Under the pieces are notes generated by a model, which saw nothing but the letters and a program-made list of their open reading frames with translations, did not search any database and was not told where the DNA came from. A stretch of DNA of 46,270 nucleotides from Vavraia culicis subsp. floridensis. Its lineage: Eukaryota > Microsporidia > Pleistophoridae. Positions 27,573 to 38,185 of the stretch are shown piece by piece. The stretch's first letter is position 1; each line of letters opens with the position of its first letter. Both the position numbers and the translations under genes were made by a program. The stretch spans positions 1 through 46,270 of the forward strand of contig NW_007360649.1 in the NCBI RefSeq assembly GCF_000192795.1. The letters run 5' to 3'.

Positions 27573-29699
27573 ATGCATCTCCCGCATTCAAAGAAATACG
27601 GTATAACCGGTCCGCTATCCGTCAAGGAGTCACCAGAGGATGACATCGCCCGCTCATCCTCTCTTCAAGCATTTTTGCTTTCCTCAAAAATATACGAAAC
27701 GAACGAGGAAGCAATAACACGAGAAAGAGTGTTGGGCAGGCTGAGCTATATGTTTGATAACTTTATAAAGGCGATCGGGACGAAAAAGGGGCTCACTGAC
27801 AGCGATATCAAGGCAGCGAGCGGCCGTATCTACACCTTCGGCAGTTACAGGCTCGGTGTGCACGCACGAGGATCTGATATTGATACGCTTTGTGTTGCGC
27901 CCGTGTATGTGGACAGAAAAGAGTTTTTTGAAGAGTTTTACAGCATGCTGAGTGACGTGTTCGCAGAGGTTGAGAAGGTTGAAGACGCGTACGTGCCGCT
28001 TATGCAGCTGGTGTACAGGGAGCATAGGATTGATGAGTGCGAAGGATGCGGTGCTATGAGCGGTGATGGTAATAAAATGGATATTTCGAACACTGCTGTT
28101 GATAAAATCGGGTCTCCGCACTCATGTGATGAACTTCAGGGCTACAAGAGGCTGCGTACGAATAATGAACGGATTGTGGATGTACATCCGGGGAGTAGCG
28201 AGAAAAAAGAAGATGGCGGCGATGAAGTGTCAAGCCAGACGCACAGCAGTGAGCACACCGTAGGTTTGCGGGTGGTGCCTGCAAACAACGGAGTGCTGAA
28301 GGATGTTTTTGGCGAGCAGCAAGCGAAAACATCAGAACGATCGAAGCACAACGAGAAAACTGACAAGGAAGACGAGTCTGCACATAATAGAGAAAGCAAG
28401 ACTAGGAAAGAACTGAACAGCATAGCTGATGAGCAGCTAGATACACAGCAAGAGAACAGAGCTACGATTACACACGGTACCAGCACAGGTTTAAATAAAG
28501 AGATGATAGAAATAAAAATTGACTTGGTGTTCGCTCGTCTTAACGTCTTCAAGATCGATAGCTCGCTCAACCTTCTGGATTCGTCCCTGCTCAAGAATTT
28601 GGACGAAAAGAGTGTTCTCTCGCTGAACGGTAACCGAGTGACCGATGAGATATTATCGCTCGTTCCGAACAAAAAGGTATTCCATGGCGCTCTGCGATGC
28701 ATCAAATACTGGGCGAAAAGACGAGGACTGACCGGTCATCTGTACGGATACTTTGGTGGTGTTGCGTATGCAATATCGGTAGCGCGGATCTGCCAGCTCT
28801 TTCCGAACATGTGTGAATACACGATGATCTGCAAATACTTCGAACTGTACAAGGAGTGGAAATGGCCCACACCGGTGATGCTGAAAAAGATCGAAAATTT
28901 GAACTACAATCTGAAAGTATGGGATCCCAAGATACATCCAAGCGATAAGTTCCACAAAATGCCGGTCATTACGCCATCATATCCTTCCATGTGCTCAACG
29001 CACAACATCATCAATTCAACCATGAAGAGATACAAGGAGGAACTGGAGAGGGGACACAGGCTATTGGCCGAGGGAAAGGAATGGAAGGAATTTTTTAGGA
29101 GCACCGATTTTTTCCAGAGGTACAAGAGTTTTCTGGCTGTGTTCATTCTTTTGAAGAGGAAGAGGGCTGGCGATGCTATCTGCGGTGCGAATACAAAAGA
29201 TGGTGCAAGCAGAAGATTTGTGAACGAAAAGGAGCAAAAAAGTGGTATGCAAACCAGCAACACCAATGTTGCAGGTGTTAGGGATGATGAGAGCGCCAAA
29301 GAGGCAAGTTTACATAAAATGTGGCAGGGACACGTTAATTCACGTATACGTTTTCTTAGCACGAAATTAGAAACTGTGGAGCAGCTGGACTCAGCACCTC
29401 CCTTTCCTCAAACATTTGATATTTGCGATTTTTCGGTTTGTCATCGCCTGGATTTCATCCCAAAGAATTCGCTGTGTTCAGTAACGTTTATTGCCCTGGA
29501 TATGGCTGATTCTAAACAACTGCTGCGCAAAAAGATCTTTATCGATGCGCCCATTGAGGAGTTCAAGGAGATGGTGTTTGATTGGGACAGGCGAACAGAA
29601 GATATGGATCTGGTTATGAGAGCGATGAAAAGGAAGGATGTCAATGTGTTATTAAAAGATTTACATGATTTTGAACAGAAGAATAAATGTGGTAAATAA
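27573..29699 (+). CDS. PAP1: Nuclear poly(A) polymerase
   Basis: A 708-residue template-independent polymerase that adds poly(A) tails to cleaved pre-mRNAs in the nucleus. The N-terminus (KKYGITGPLSVKESPEDD) is typical of the family. The nucleotidyltransferase core has FGSYRLGVHARGSDIDTLCV near residues 89-108 with the DID metal pair. The third catalytic Asp is in KIDLVFARL near residue 315. The central domain (LRCIKYWAKRRGLTGHLYGYFGGVAYAI) and a C-terminal RNA-binding domain (CDFSVCHRLDFIPKN) follow. Between the DID and the third Asp lies an insertion of about 150 charged residues that is not in yeast or human enzymes, plus a shorter insertion before the last domain. The start has CCCC at 27549-27552, about 20 bases upstream, a larger spacing than in other genes here. 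Confidence 0.96.
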   Translation: MHLPHSKKYGITGPLSVKESPEDDIARSSSLQAFLLSSKIYETNEEAITRERVLGRLSYMFDNFIKAIGTKKGLTDSDIKAASGRIYTFGSYRLGVHARGSDIDTLCVAPVYVDRKEFFEEFYSMLSDVFAEVEKVEDAYVPLMQLVYREHRIDECEGCGAMSGDGNKMDISNTAVDKIGSPHSCDELQGYKRLRTNNERIVDVHPGSSEKKEDGGDEVSSQTHSSEHTVGLRVVPANNGVLKDVFGEQQAKTSERSKHNEKTDKEDESAHNRESKTRKELNSIADEQLDTQQENRATITHGTSTGLNKEMIEIKIDLVFARLNVFKIDSSLNLLDSSLLKNLDEKSVLSLNGNRVTDEILSLVPNKKVFHGALRCIKYWAKRRGLTGHLYGYFGGVAYAISVARICQLFPNMCEYTMICKYFELYKEWKWPTPVMLKKIENLNYNLKVWDPKIHPSDKFHKMPVITPSYPSMCSTHNIINSTMKRYKEELERGHRLLAEGKEWKEFFRSTDFFQRYKSFLAVFILLKRKRAGDAICGANTKDGASRRFVNEKEQKSGMQTSNTNVAGVRDDESAKEASLHKMWQGHVNSRIRFLSTKLETVEQLDSAPPFPQTFDICDFSVCHRLDFIPKNSLCSVTFIALDMADSKQLLRKKIFIDAPIEEFKEMVFDWDRRTEDMDLVMRAMKRKDVNVLLKDLHDFEQKNKCGK

Positions 29700-30394
29700 A
29701 ACAGGGATTTGGTTTAATGTTGATTTTTAGGGACTTTTATTCGGGTTGTTGCTCGCATTTATTTTACTTTTACTCCCTCATGAGTGCTTTTAACATCTTT
29801 TATCGCTGTAAAGCTTTATATAAAAGGGTTTTTGGCGATTCCAGCCGTAAATCATCTTTTGCATGCTGCTTGCAGCCAATCAACTGTAACTTTGGTGTAC
29901 ACGTGTATTGTTGCTCTGTTTGAGGCTAATCAGCCTTCAACAACTTAGAGGCAATACTTTACCAGGTACTCACATTTTCACGGATTAAAGGCATTTTTGC
30001 GCTATTCTAAGGAATTTTATCACCAAATATTCTCTTTTATCGCAACACCGTGGTGTTCCTGTATTTGATCCTGCAAGTACGTGTTGCCGATTACAAATGG
30101 CATGTTCTGCCGTTAGATAATGGTTAAAAAGAATCGCTAGCACTGTAATTTGATCGTGGCACGATTTCTTATACCTGTGATCAGAATATCTACGTTCACA
30201 AAGTGCACGCAAAAGCATGCAATTTACCACCGGTAAGCACTACGCACAACGTAAAAGCGCACATGTGCACTGATTGATGGCCAGGTAGCGTGTTACAGGC
30301 ACAGCGCACCAAATTCACATACCGTCAAACACAGTATTGGGTTAATGTGTGTACATGCGGGAAATACAGCCAAGATGGAATATAATAAAATGTT
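29700..30394. other. Intergenic region after PAP1
   Basis: About 0.7 kb without a gene I can support. A minus frame (29985-30230) and a plus frame (29717-29923) have unlikely compositions. Confidence 0.5.
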
Positions 30395-30499
30395 TTAACC
30401 TACATAAACCTCCTCCTCATCGATAAAATCGCTCAAATCATCCACAACACTGCAAAAATATTTGTACTCGCTCTCTTCTCTGCTACTTTTCTTTCCCAT
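30395..30499 (-). CDS. Tiny acidic-tailed ORF (34 aa), divergent from BUD23
   Basis: The ATG at 30499 is preceded by TTTTATCCCCGTC, a strong version of the local start motif and nearly the same as that of the RRM gene (TTTTATCCCCTGT). The product starts basic (MGKKSSREE) and ends acidic (VVDDLSDFIDEEEVYVG), stop TAA at 30397-30395. It shares a 40-base intergenic stretch with BUD23. No family is recognised. The acidic, aromatic-dotted end is vaguely like small proteasome or export adaptors of the Sem1 kind but lacks their Trp motifs. It could also be the first exon of a longer gene, although no GTAAGT donor is visible. Confidence 0.45.
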   Translation of the reverse strand: MGKKSSREESEYKYFCSVVDDLSDFIDEEEVYVG

Positions 30500-30539
30500 G
30501 ACGGGGATAAAAAATACCACAAATTAAACCGTTGTCCCT
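30500..30539. promoter_or_regulatory. 40-bp bidirectional promoter between the tiny ORF and BUD23
   Basis: Contains CCCC on the minus strand (30503-30506) three bases before the tiny ORF and TCCCT on the plus strand (30535-30539) directly before the BUD23 ATG, with an A/T-rich middle. Confidence 0.6.
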
Positions 30540-31340
30540 ATGGCAAGACCCGAACTGAAGAATCTGCCCACACAGTTCTATACAGACGAGGAAGTAGAGA
30601 AATACGACAGAAACAAACGAGTAGTACATATACAGCGCAAAATGACGGCGAAGTGCTATGAGCTGATCAACTGTGCATCTGGTGTCATTCTAGATATCGG
30701 ATGTGGTACGGGCCACAGCATAGGAGCTTTAAAAGAATATGAGAAAGGTTGCAACGAAGAGGCTGAGAACGTGCCTAACAGAAGCATGGAGATGTTTGTA
30801 ATAGGCTTGGATATCAATAGAAATATGTTAGTAACGTGCAAAAACAAGGATCTTGGTGCTGAGCTTGTTCAACTGGACATAGGGGATTCATTGCCGTTTC
30901 AGCCGGCATCATTCGATGGGATAATCAGCGTGAGCTGCATACAATGGTTGTTCTACGCATCTAACACAGAAAAAATAGAGAAGAGGCTGTACACCTTCTT
31001 TTCCTCCATGTATGCGGCCCTAAAGCGGGAAGCAAGCGCTTGCCTGCAGTTCTACTACGAAGGGAAGTGGCAGGTAGATCTGCTGATGAAAGTAAGCCGG
31101 AGAGTAGGCTTTGTCGGTGGCGTGGTGATTGATGGCGAGGGAAAGAACACGAAGTACTACCTGGTGTTGAACATGATTATGAAAACTACCAAGTTTGAGA
31201 AAGTCAGTAAGGAAGTGTTTAGCAGGGGAAAACGAAGGAAGAATAAGTTAGATGATGAGGCGAATGATGAAAAGGACAACTTACGCAACGATAAACGTAG
31301 AAAGACGAGTGGGTCGGGTAAAAAAAATAAAAAAAGATGA
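30540..31340 (+). CDS. BUD23: Bud23-type 18S rRNA guanine-N7 methyltransferase
   Basis: A 266-residue SAM-dependent methyltransferase that modifies a guanine in the P-site region of 18S rRNA (G1575 in yeast) and supports 40S export, working with Trm112. The N-terminus (RPELKNLPTQFYTDEEVEKY, then RVVHIQRKMTAKCYEL) is the Bud23 signature. Motif I is ILDIGCGTGHS near residues 49-59, followed by GLDINRNML, QLDIGDSLPF and FDGIISVSCIQWLF. The tail from about residue 220 is Lys/Arg-rich, as in Bud23 proteins, and likely serves nucleolar targeting and rRNA binding. CCC directly abuts the ATG. It is transcribed divergently from the 34-codon ORF. Confidence 0.95.
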   Translation: MARPELKNLPTQFYTDEEVEKYDRNKRVVHIQRKMTAKCYELINCASGVILDIGCGTGHSIGALKEYEKGCNEEAENVPNRSMEMFVIGLDINRNMLVTCKNKDLGAELVQLDIGDSLPFQPASFDGIISVSCIQWLFYASNTEKIEKRLYTFFSSMYAALKREASACLQFYYEGKWQVDLLMKVSRRVGFVGGVVIDGEGKNTKYYLVLNMIMKTTKFEKVSKEVFSRGKRRKNKLDDEANDEKDNLRNDKRRKTSGSGKKNKKR

Positions 31341-32962
31341 TAAATTAGCTTAAACATGGAATGCCCGCTTCACTGCTCTTGTAACGCTAAGTAACGTATG
31401 TTTACATGTTTTTTACATTTCGATGCATTTCAGTGAGAACTTGGCATCACCTCTATCAAATACGTCTTTACACTACTGAGCTCACGAACAGAAACGCTTG
31501 TTGATTTGGAGGGAGTGCTGCACATCTACACTGAGTAAAGCACGTCTTTCTAGCCATGACCGTTGGTGAAAGTAAGAGCAATTAATTTATTTATTGCTCG
31601 AATTGCGCTCTACACTACCACAGATCACAGCCATACTTTCAGTTGTACTCCAATATGCGTTATCAATCAAATAGCGCAGCTATTCTACAAAAAATAGTTT
31701 TATCAGCTCTTTATACCACACCTAAAAATTTGATGCATTAAACACTTGATGATCTGAGGACAAGGTGACACAGCTCAAAACATCGTTATACTTTAAAACT
31801 ATCGAATCCACCATTTGTTGACCACCTGCCGTGTCAAACCGGTTGTATTTCGTTTAACCACCTTTTATTACAAGCTTGTGCATGTGTGATTTGAAGGTCT
31901 AAAACTTGATCAACATTTAATTTTATCATAAACTTTACGCAATTTGCATATCATTTTCGAAGCGTTCAGATTCCTTTGGTTTAATTAATTCTGTTAAGAA
32001 TGAACTGATCAGTTTAATTGTCCTATTTTTATTAACAATTTATTTCCTCATACAAAAAAACGCTTTTTGGTTTGCCATATTTTTGAATTATTCCACTCAT
32101 ATTTCTAACCAAACAAGCATACCGTTGCAACCAGCAAATTAAGCACTTTTTATCGGTTATGGATAGAAAAACACACCATTTATGGACCATGCTAGATATT
32201 GATATCCTGTTAAACATATTCCTTTTTATAGCACACGAAGTATATCACGTAAAATCAGTATAATATAGCTAAAAACTCGGTATGATCCAGGAAAGAAGTT
32301 CATTCAGAAGTATTTAAGGTACGAGCGTATCGGAAATGCTGCCACACGATACTTGCTCATCAATTTTTGTGGATACTGAAACAAAGACTGTTACAGCGTA
32401 AAACAAATGTTACTGATAAATAACGCATTTATCAATAGAACACAAACTCTATCAATCCGAATTAGGTATGATGATGATAATGGATGGTAAAATCAGTGTA
32501 AATGCAGCTTTCTCTTGCTTGTCTGTCTATCCGTTTGAGATGTTGACCAACGTGGAGAACAGGGAGATCACAGTGTTGCTCTCACGCAATTCCAATGAAA
32601 TAATAGCATGTAATTCTCTAATAAAATAGAAGAAACAGGCATACTATCACTTGGTATGACTGCATTTTCTTTATTTGTGCGTTAAACAGTTTTGATTTTA
32701 TGGCGTAAACCACTAAAAAATTGGCAACGTATGATTTCTGTTTCATCTGCGTTACAATTTCTGGCTCTGTTTTGTTGGTAAGGGACCGGCACTCAAAACT
32801 TTTGATCACCGTGTTGGTAACCACAAAAAATTGCCAATTAAAGCGATTGACAGCAACAAATCATTCCTGAACCTTTGAATGATCAATGTGCCATTTCCTG
32901 TGGAAGACTTTCTTGTTTAATTTGTCACAAATTTCAAAACAAAAAATAAAAGAATTTTTTTT
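31341..32962. other. Long AT-rich gap before the elongase
   Basis: About 1.6 kb. It holds a perfect inverted repeat AATAGCGCAGCTATT at 31670-31684, related to the last bases of the Helitron relic. Short frames (32032-32217 and 32618-32824, minus) look spurious. Confidence 0.5.
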
Positions 32963-32969
32963 CCCTTAA

Positions 32970-33812
32970 ATGAAAACATTGATGAACTTGAGTATTCAGG
33001 AATGCCTATACGAAATTTCCATGGACTGGCGCACGCCTTTCATTGCCACCATACTCTATCTGGTCTATGTTAGGCACCAGAACAACAGGCTCAGGGGAGC
33101 CGTGGCCACAGAGAGGTCGCTGCTCTCCTTTGTCAGCCTTCTGATGATCGTTCACAACATCGTTTTGGCAGCATTTTCCATGTACGTGTTTAAACAAAAC
33201 GCGCCCTTCATCTTCAACCGTTTTCGTAGCGTTTCCTTCAAAATGTTCTGTGCAGACGAGGACAAGTACATCTTCAACCATGTGCACTACTGGTCCTGGG
33301 TGTTCTACCTCTCCAAGATTTACGAGATAATGGACACCGTGATCCTTCACTTGAACAAGAAACGAGCAACGTTTCTGCAGTGTTACCACCATGCAGGTGC
33401 TATATTTGCAACCTATTTGTTCTGCAAGGCAGAGTCGCACATGGCTTGGATATTTGTCGTGCTGAACTCGTTTGTGCACTCTGTTATGTACCTGTATTAC
33501 CTCATCTCAGTGTTCAGAATTCGTATTAGATTCAAAAAAATAATCACAACGATGCAAATGACCCAATTCATACTTGGTTACGTTCTGATAGCCATGCACT
33601 TCATAGGAGGACAGCGGTTCTCGAGCGATCTCAAGAAAAGAGTGCTCGAAATAATTACAATCATTTTCAATGTCGGGTATGTGATGTTCCTCTTCATACT
33701 GTTCAAGATGTTCTTCAAGAAGGAATACCAGAAGAAAAAGAGCAAGACCATAACAAAGGTCACCACGAATAGTGAGAGCCGAGAAAGCCTTCCAGGAATT
33801 GTTGCGTCGTAA
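32970..33812 (+). CDS. ELO-family very-long-chain fatty acid elongase (condensing enzyme)
   Basis: A 280-residue multi-spanning ER membrane protein that condenses malonyl-CoA with acyl-CoA in fatty-acid elongation. Family blocks are KIYEIMDTVILHLNKK near residues 130 and earlier, then CYHHAGA with H140-H141, NSFVHSVMYLYY, and MQMTQFILGY. About seven hydrophobic segments are visible. The usual HxxHH motif appears as QCYHH: the first His is Gln, while the adjacent pair is intact. The tail is Lys-rich (KKEYQKKKSK), consistent with ER retention. A TTTCCC motif (32961-32965) lies four bases before the start. The TrpRS gene is convergent downstream. Confidence 0.94.
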   Translation: MKTLMNLSIQECLYEISMDWRTPFIATILYLVYVRHQNNRLRGAVATERSLLSFVSLLMIVHNIVLAAFSMYVFKQNAPFIFNRFRSVSFKMFCADEDKYIFNHVHYWSWVFYLSKIYEIMDTVILHLNKKRATFLQCYHHAGAIFATYLFCKAESHMAWIFVVLNSFVHSVMYLYYLISVFRIRIRFKKIITTMQMTQFILGYVLIAMHFIGGQRFSSDLKKRVLEIITIIFNVGYVMFLFILFKMFFKKEYQKKKSKTITKVTTNSESRESLPGIVAS

Positions 33813-34385
33813 TTAAAATGACAAAAATTAGAATGTGCCGGTTTACCACGCCATGAACGCGATAGCATAGCGATATTGTGTAGCATTTTGCTGTTCTTTA
33901 TCAAATTACCAGCAAAATTGTGCCTGTTTATAGAATTATATGAGTACTTGATGTTACATCTGCTTGTTTTTATCTTTTGTTTCAAATTGTTGATCGATTT
34001 CATCATTTTATCACCACAAACTCCTTAAGAGAGATATAAAAATGATCTATGACTGCGAATCATATCTTCTTACGTGTTTGGAGAGATGTATTAACAGCTT
34101 TCGAATACTGAACCTATTATCGCCTTGGTGATCGGTAATTGCACCATACCAATCGCTATGTGGTGGTTCGTAGCTTTCTGCAGGATAAACATTTGATTTA
34201 CGAAGAGTTTTAAACCCAATTTGTGAGAATCTAGCGTTGAGAATCGTATCTCATCTGCAGAAAACCGGTTCTGTATGGAAATGAGGAACTGAAAACAAAT
34301 GAAAAAACACATTAAAGATAAGAAATTGTTTAATAAGCAACCAAATTTTGTTCCGTTTTACGAAAATAAATGGCGCAGCCGATGT
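33813..34385. other. Gap between convergent elongase and TrpRS genes
   Basis: Non-coding. A minus frame at 34091-34312 has no support. About 34325-34380 resembles the short element at 27283-27338. Confidence 0.5.
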
Positions 34386-35621
34386 TCAATAAAAATTTTT
34401 ATCGCATCCCATGAATTTTTCCATATCATCGTCACTTACTCTGTCTCTCATCTTCTTGTACGTCCGAATAAACCTCTGTAGCTCCTCAATGCACAGATCC
34501 TTCATTTCCGTTGATGTCATTTCTCCCTTTTTGTACCTATCGGCCACTGATTGCAGCTTGTCCTCGTCTTCCATGAAAAAGCGCAAATACTGGTAGGATA
34601 CGTCATTCTCCAAGTCACCACCTAACGCTCGATGTTCCTGCAAGGTTTTGCGTCCACCGGAATGTGCATATGTGCGGATTTTCTTCTTAATATCCTCATC
34701 AGAATCATCCAAAAAGATCGTTTTGTCTCTTGAACTGCTCATTTTTCCAAGATTACTGAGTGAGGGCAGAAACTGTGAATACACCGTGCTGGGTTTAGAA
34801 CACTCAAATATTTTTGACTTGTCACGCGCCAATCTAAAGTATGGGTCCTGATCTATTGCCGCAGGTACCAAGCAATTACTTTTGTTCAGAAATGTAAATA
34901 CGGAATAAAAACAAGGAAGTAGCTGTCTGACAGGGAAAGATATCTGTCCGATACTCGTATTGGCATCGAACCCAAATATTTTAGAGCCTTCATGGAGCGT
35001 GATACTTTTCGCCAGCACAAGCTCCTTCTTGAAAAAGCCGTTATACGGATTTTTCTTCTTGCTCGAGTTCCCAACGGACCCGCAACTTGTGCATGTATCA
35101 TTCTGGTTAACTCCATTTGATGCATCTGAAACGTCTTCTCTGCCATCATATATACTCACATTGCTGAATATAAACGTCTTTTCTGGATTAAACCCAAATG
35201 CTATGATGTCTTTTATGTTACTCTTGGCAAACTCGACACTTTCTGTGATCTGTAAATTTTTGAATAAATACTTCTCATCATCTGTGATTTGTATGACAAG
35301 GGGAACATCAAAAATATCCTGCAAGTATTTACACAACATGAAGGGAATAACATGGCCTATATGCATCGACTTCGTAGAGGGTCCCCGCCCGGTGTACAGA
35401 TAGAAGCCCTTTCCTCGTTCGTAATCATCAAATATCTTGCCGAGATCACGATGCGCAAATACAATACGGCGTTTGATAAGATGGCTTACCTTCTTTCCGG
35501 TCAGTTTTTCCATTTTTTCGATTAAAGCGTCGCTTATTAGTTCACATCCAAATTGTTCCGTGATTTTAGTGTAATCCAATTTTACCGGTGCAACGTCCCA
35601 TGGCGTCAATATTTCTTTCAT
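34386..35621 (-). CDS. WRS1: Cytosolic tryptophanyl-tRNA synthetase
   Basis: A 411-residue class I aminoacyl-tRNA synthetase that charges tRNA-Trp. The eukaryotic-type core shows FYLYTGRGPSTKSMHIGH near residues 73-90 with the HIGH motif at 87-90, IQITDDEKYLFK, and KMSSS (KMSKS-type) near residue 293 followed by SRDKTIFL. The C-terminal helical part (YLRFFMEDEDKL, QRFIRTYKKMRD) fits the eukaryotic cytosolic enzyme. There is no N-terminal WHEP extension, as in yeast. A small polar insertion with a CTSCG sequence lies near residues 170-195. CCCC at 35623-35626, one base before the ATG, supports the start. Microsporidian mitosomes have no translation, so a single cytosolic enzyme is expected. 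Confidence 0.97.
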   Translation of the reverse strand: MKEILTPWDVAPVKLDYTKITEQFGCELISDALIEKMEKLTGKKVSHLIKRRIVFAHRDLGKIFDDYERGKGFYLYTGRGPSTKSMHIGHVIPFMLCKYLQDIFDVPLVIQITDDEKYLFKNLQITESVEFAKSNIKDIIAFGFNPEKTFIFSNVSIYDGREDVSDASNGVNQNDTCTSCGSVGNSSKKKNPYNGFFKKELVLAKSITLHEGSKIFGFDANTSIGQISFPVRQLLPCFYSVFTFLNKSNCLVPAAIDQDPYFRLARDKSKIFECSKPSTVYSQFLPSLSNLGKMSSSRDKTIFLDDSDEDIKKKIRTYAHSGGRKTLQEHRALGGDLENDVSYQYLRFFMEDEDKLQSVADRYKKGEMTSTEMKDLCIEELQRFIRTYKKMRDRVSDDDMEKFMGCDKNFY

Positions 35622-35626
35622 AGGGG

Positions 35627-38181
35627 TGAAAAATAACGGCTCAAATATTCAACGGTTTGTTGCCGGTAAAACGATAAACAGCGATGAGGAGATGTTGACG
35701 GCGCTCTTGTAAATTTATTTAGGATTATTTTTGCGGACAATGCACTGATTTATATTTTTTAGATGATTTGGTGTTTGAAAATGAACTATAAAAAATTTAC
35801 AGATTGTTAGCACCAATCCAACTGCTCAAATGGCAGGCATACACAACAATAGCTCTACTCTCCTCAATTTCTGCTTGACATTCATCATAAATAAATAGAT
35901 CACTCATCAATAATGGAATGAACATATGTTTAATCTTTTCAGAGCGTTATTCATAATTATGTTGATTCAGGAAATATTGCCTTTGTGGAAATTCTTGCCT
36001 GTGACCTCTTTTAGGATCGAAACCGCAACAAACGAAAAGCTGTTCTAGAATTTTTCTGCCAAAGAATGTTCTGTAATCCACTGATGAGTGTTACAAGGAA
36101 GCATTTACGTTTGTAAACCTTTTTGGTGTGTATTCCTTTAAAAAAATTTGTATGATTTAGGAAGCAAATAATTCTCTAAATAGTAAATAACAATTGGTTT
36201 ACCGGTAATTTTGTGTGCAAAAAATTATATTCACACATTTTTTTCATTTCTAAACTCCAAAAATACTATGGAACACGTGACACTACCAAAAAATATGATT
36301 CTACACCACTTGGTAAAAGTGCTGCTTTAGTATTCCACAAGTTTTTTTGCACCAGGAACGAAAATTTCTCAGCAATTCGCAAATTATATCGCTACAATAA
36401 ATGGGTAAACAAGGAATGCGAACCTAATACACAAACAAAATAGCGAGTTAACTAAGTACTTTATATTACATTTGTTATGATGAGTCGTAGAATCGTTGTG
36501 TTCATCCTGTTACTTCGATCGCATATCTTTGAAAGATGAATCGCTGAGAGAAAAATTGTTTAATAACGCAATAACGAGTATTTTATCAGAAATATTTTTA
36601 CGCAGTCATATCTATATGATTGAAAGTATCCTTTAGAACAAGCTTGAGCTATTAAAGTACGAACAAATAATTTTGTGCACACATTCCGATCGCATGAGCG
36701 ACACGTATAAGTTTTTCAAAACAGCAGACAAAAGGTACGAAAATTAGCGATCAAATTGAAAAATCTTAGAGCTCGTGGCGGGTAATAAAAATATTTTTTT
36801 GACCTACCCCTTGACAGAAAGTCAGGAGAACCTTTAATAGCTACTCTGTTACATCTGTCATATAATAATGATGTACGTAGTGTTATAAGCATTTTACGTG
36901 CTATATTTTTGTTTAAATATTCAATTTTACGCTATATAACTGTGGTTCTCACCAATTGTTGAGAGAATTTTTCTGTAAACAGATTGTTGCAGAAGTGCTG
37001 TCCCTTTTTCATATGAATAAATATTTGAGCAAAGTGCTCAGCAGCGGATATTCGTGTGGGCATTTGCAGACCACGTATGAAGAGCAAGCAAACATGTATA
37101 GGTATCTACTACTGGTCATAAGAATGGTTAGATTCTAGCATTTCAATTTTAATACATTAAAGCAAATACTTGTGGTTTTTACGCATGTTGATAGTTTTTG
37201 CGCATCTTTTCCTAGGCTTTGTGTATAGAATCGATCAATGTGTCTGTCTACAGAATCAGCAGCAAGATCTATACATCTAGTTTACCGGTTCTTCTGTATT
37301 GGCAATGATGCTAATTCATACTACCAATATATATCATACATGAAATTGCCTTATACATCATATTTTCCATCGATTCATGGAATTATGTTTACAAAGCTTG
37401 CTATCATCAAGAAATGCATTCTGGATAAATCAACTATGTTAAACCGAAGCATTTTATTCGCCGACAAGCCCAAAGCAAGTTAGTAAATTATTTATTTAAA
37501 CTTGGACGGTAAACCATGATGTAATAGATAGGTTCTCGTTATAGACGTAGTAGTACAAAATATCGGAAGATATTTGATTCAACACTATGAAATTAAAAAA
37601 TCCTCATCAAATATCACTCCGATAGTATCTATTCAGCTTATTTAAATTCATAGCACGCTATTTATCATTTTCTAAAATTTATATTTTAACCAGCAATTAA
37701 TCACTGGTCAAGTAGCCTTAGTGGTATGGAACATCAATTGTCAAAAATGGTCAGTAAAACATAAGTATCTTTTGGCCATGTCTTCTTCATATATTACGTT
37801 GTTTTCTCATTCTCAGCGAAGCTGTGCTGACAAAATAATTCTAAATGAATGCTGTGCAATAAGTAAATATAGTTTAGAGACCTATTACGATAGTTTGAAA
37901 TGACCTGAGTTATTTACTGACGTTCAGCTCAATTATCACTTCATAATGCACGAACTACTCCTGCTTGAGCTAAATTTTATTGGTTTGATTGGAACAAAAA
38001 AGTGATGATGGAATAACCTTGCTTGTGATAAACTCAGTTGCAAATGAGCGTGATATTATCGAATATTTAAGAATAGTGCTGAAAACACTATATTTCGACC
38101 AATATCGATGACAGCGATTTGTTGTTTCCTATCATTTTGATCACCGCTAAAAATATTCTTAAAATTATTCGTTAATCCACA
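35627..38181. other. Long AT-rich gap between TrpRS and SGT2
   Basis: About 2.5 kb. Several 60-80 codon plus-strand frames (36213-36443, 36956-37138, 37238-37483, 37721-37903) have no recognisable motif or CCC context. They might be worn transposon sequence, but I cannot support any. Confidence 0.5.
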
Positions 38182-38185
38182 CCCC
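38182..38185 (+). promoter_or_regulatory. CCCC start-site motif of SGT2
   Basis: CCCC abuts the ATG at 38186 directly. Confidence 0.5.

Noticed and set aside
36213..37903. Four short plus-strand frames suggesting worn transposase
   Set aside because: No DDE, helix-turn-helix or reverse transcriptase motif can be seen, and no terminal repeats.
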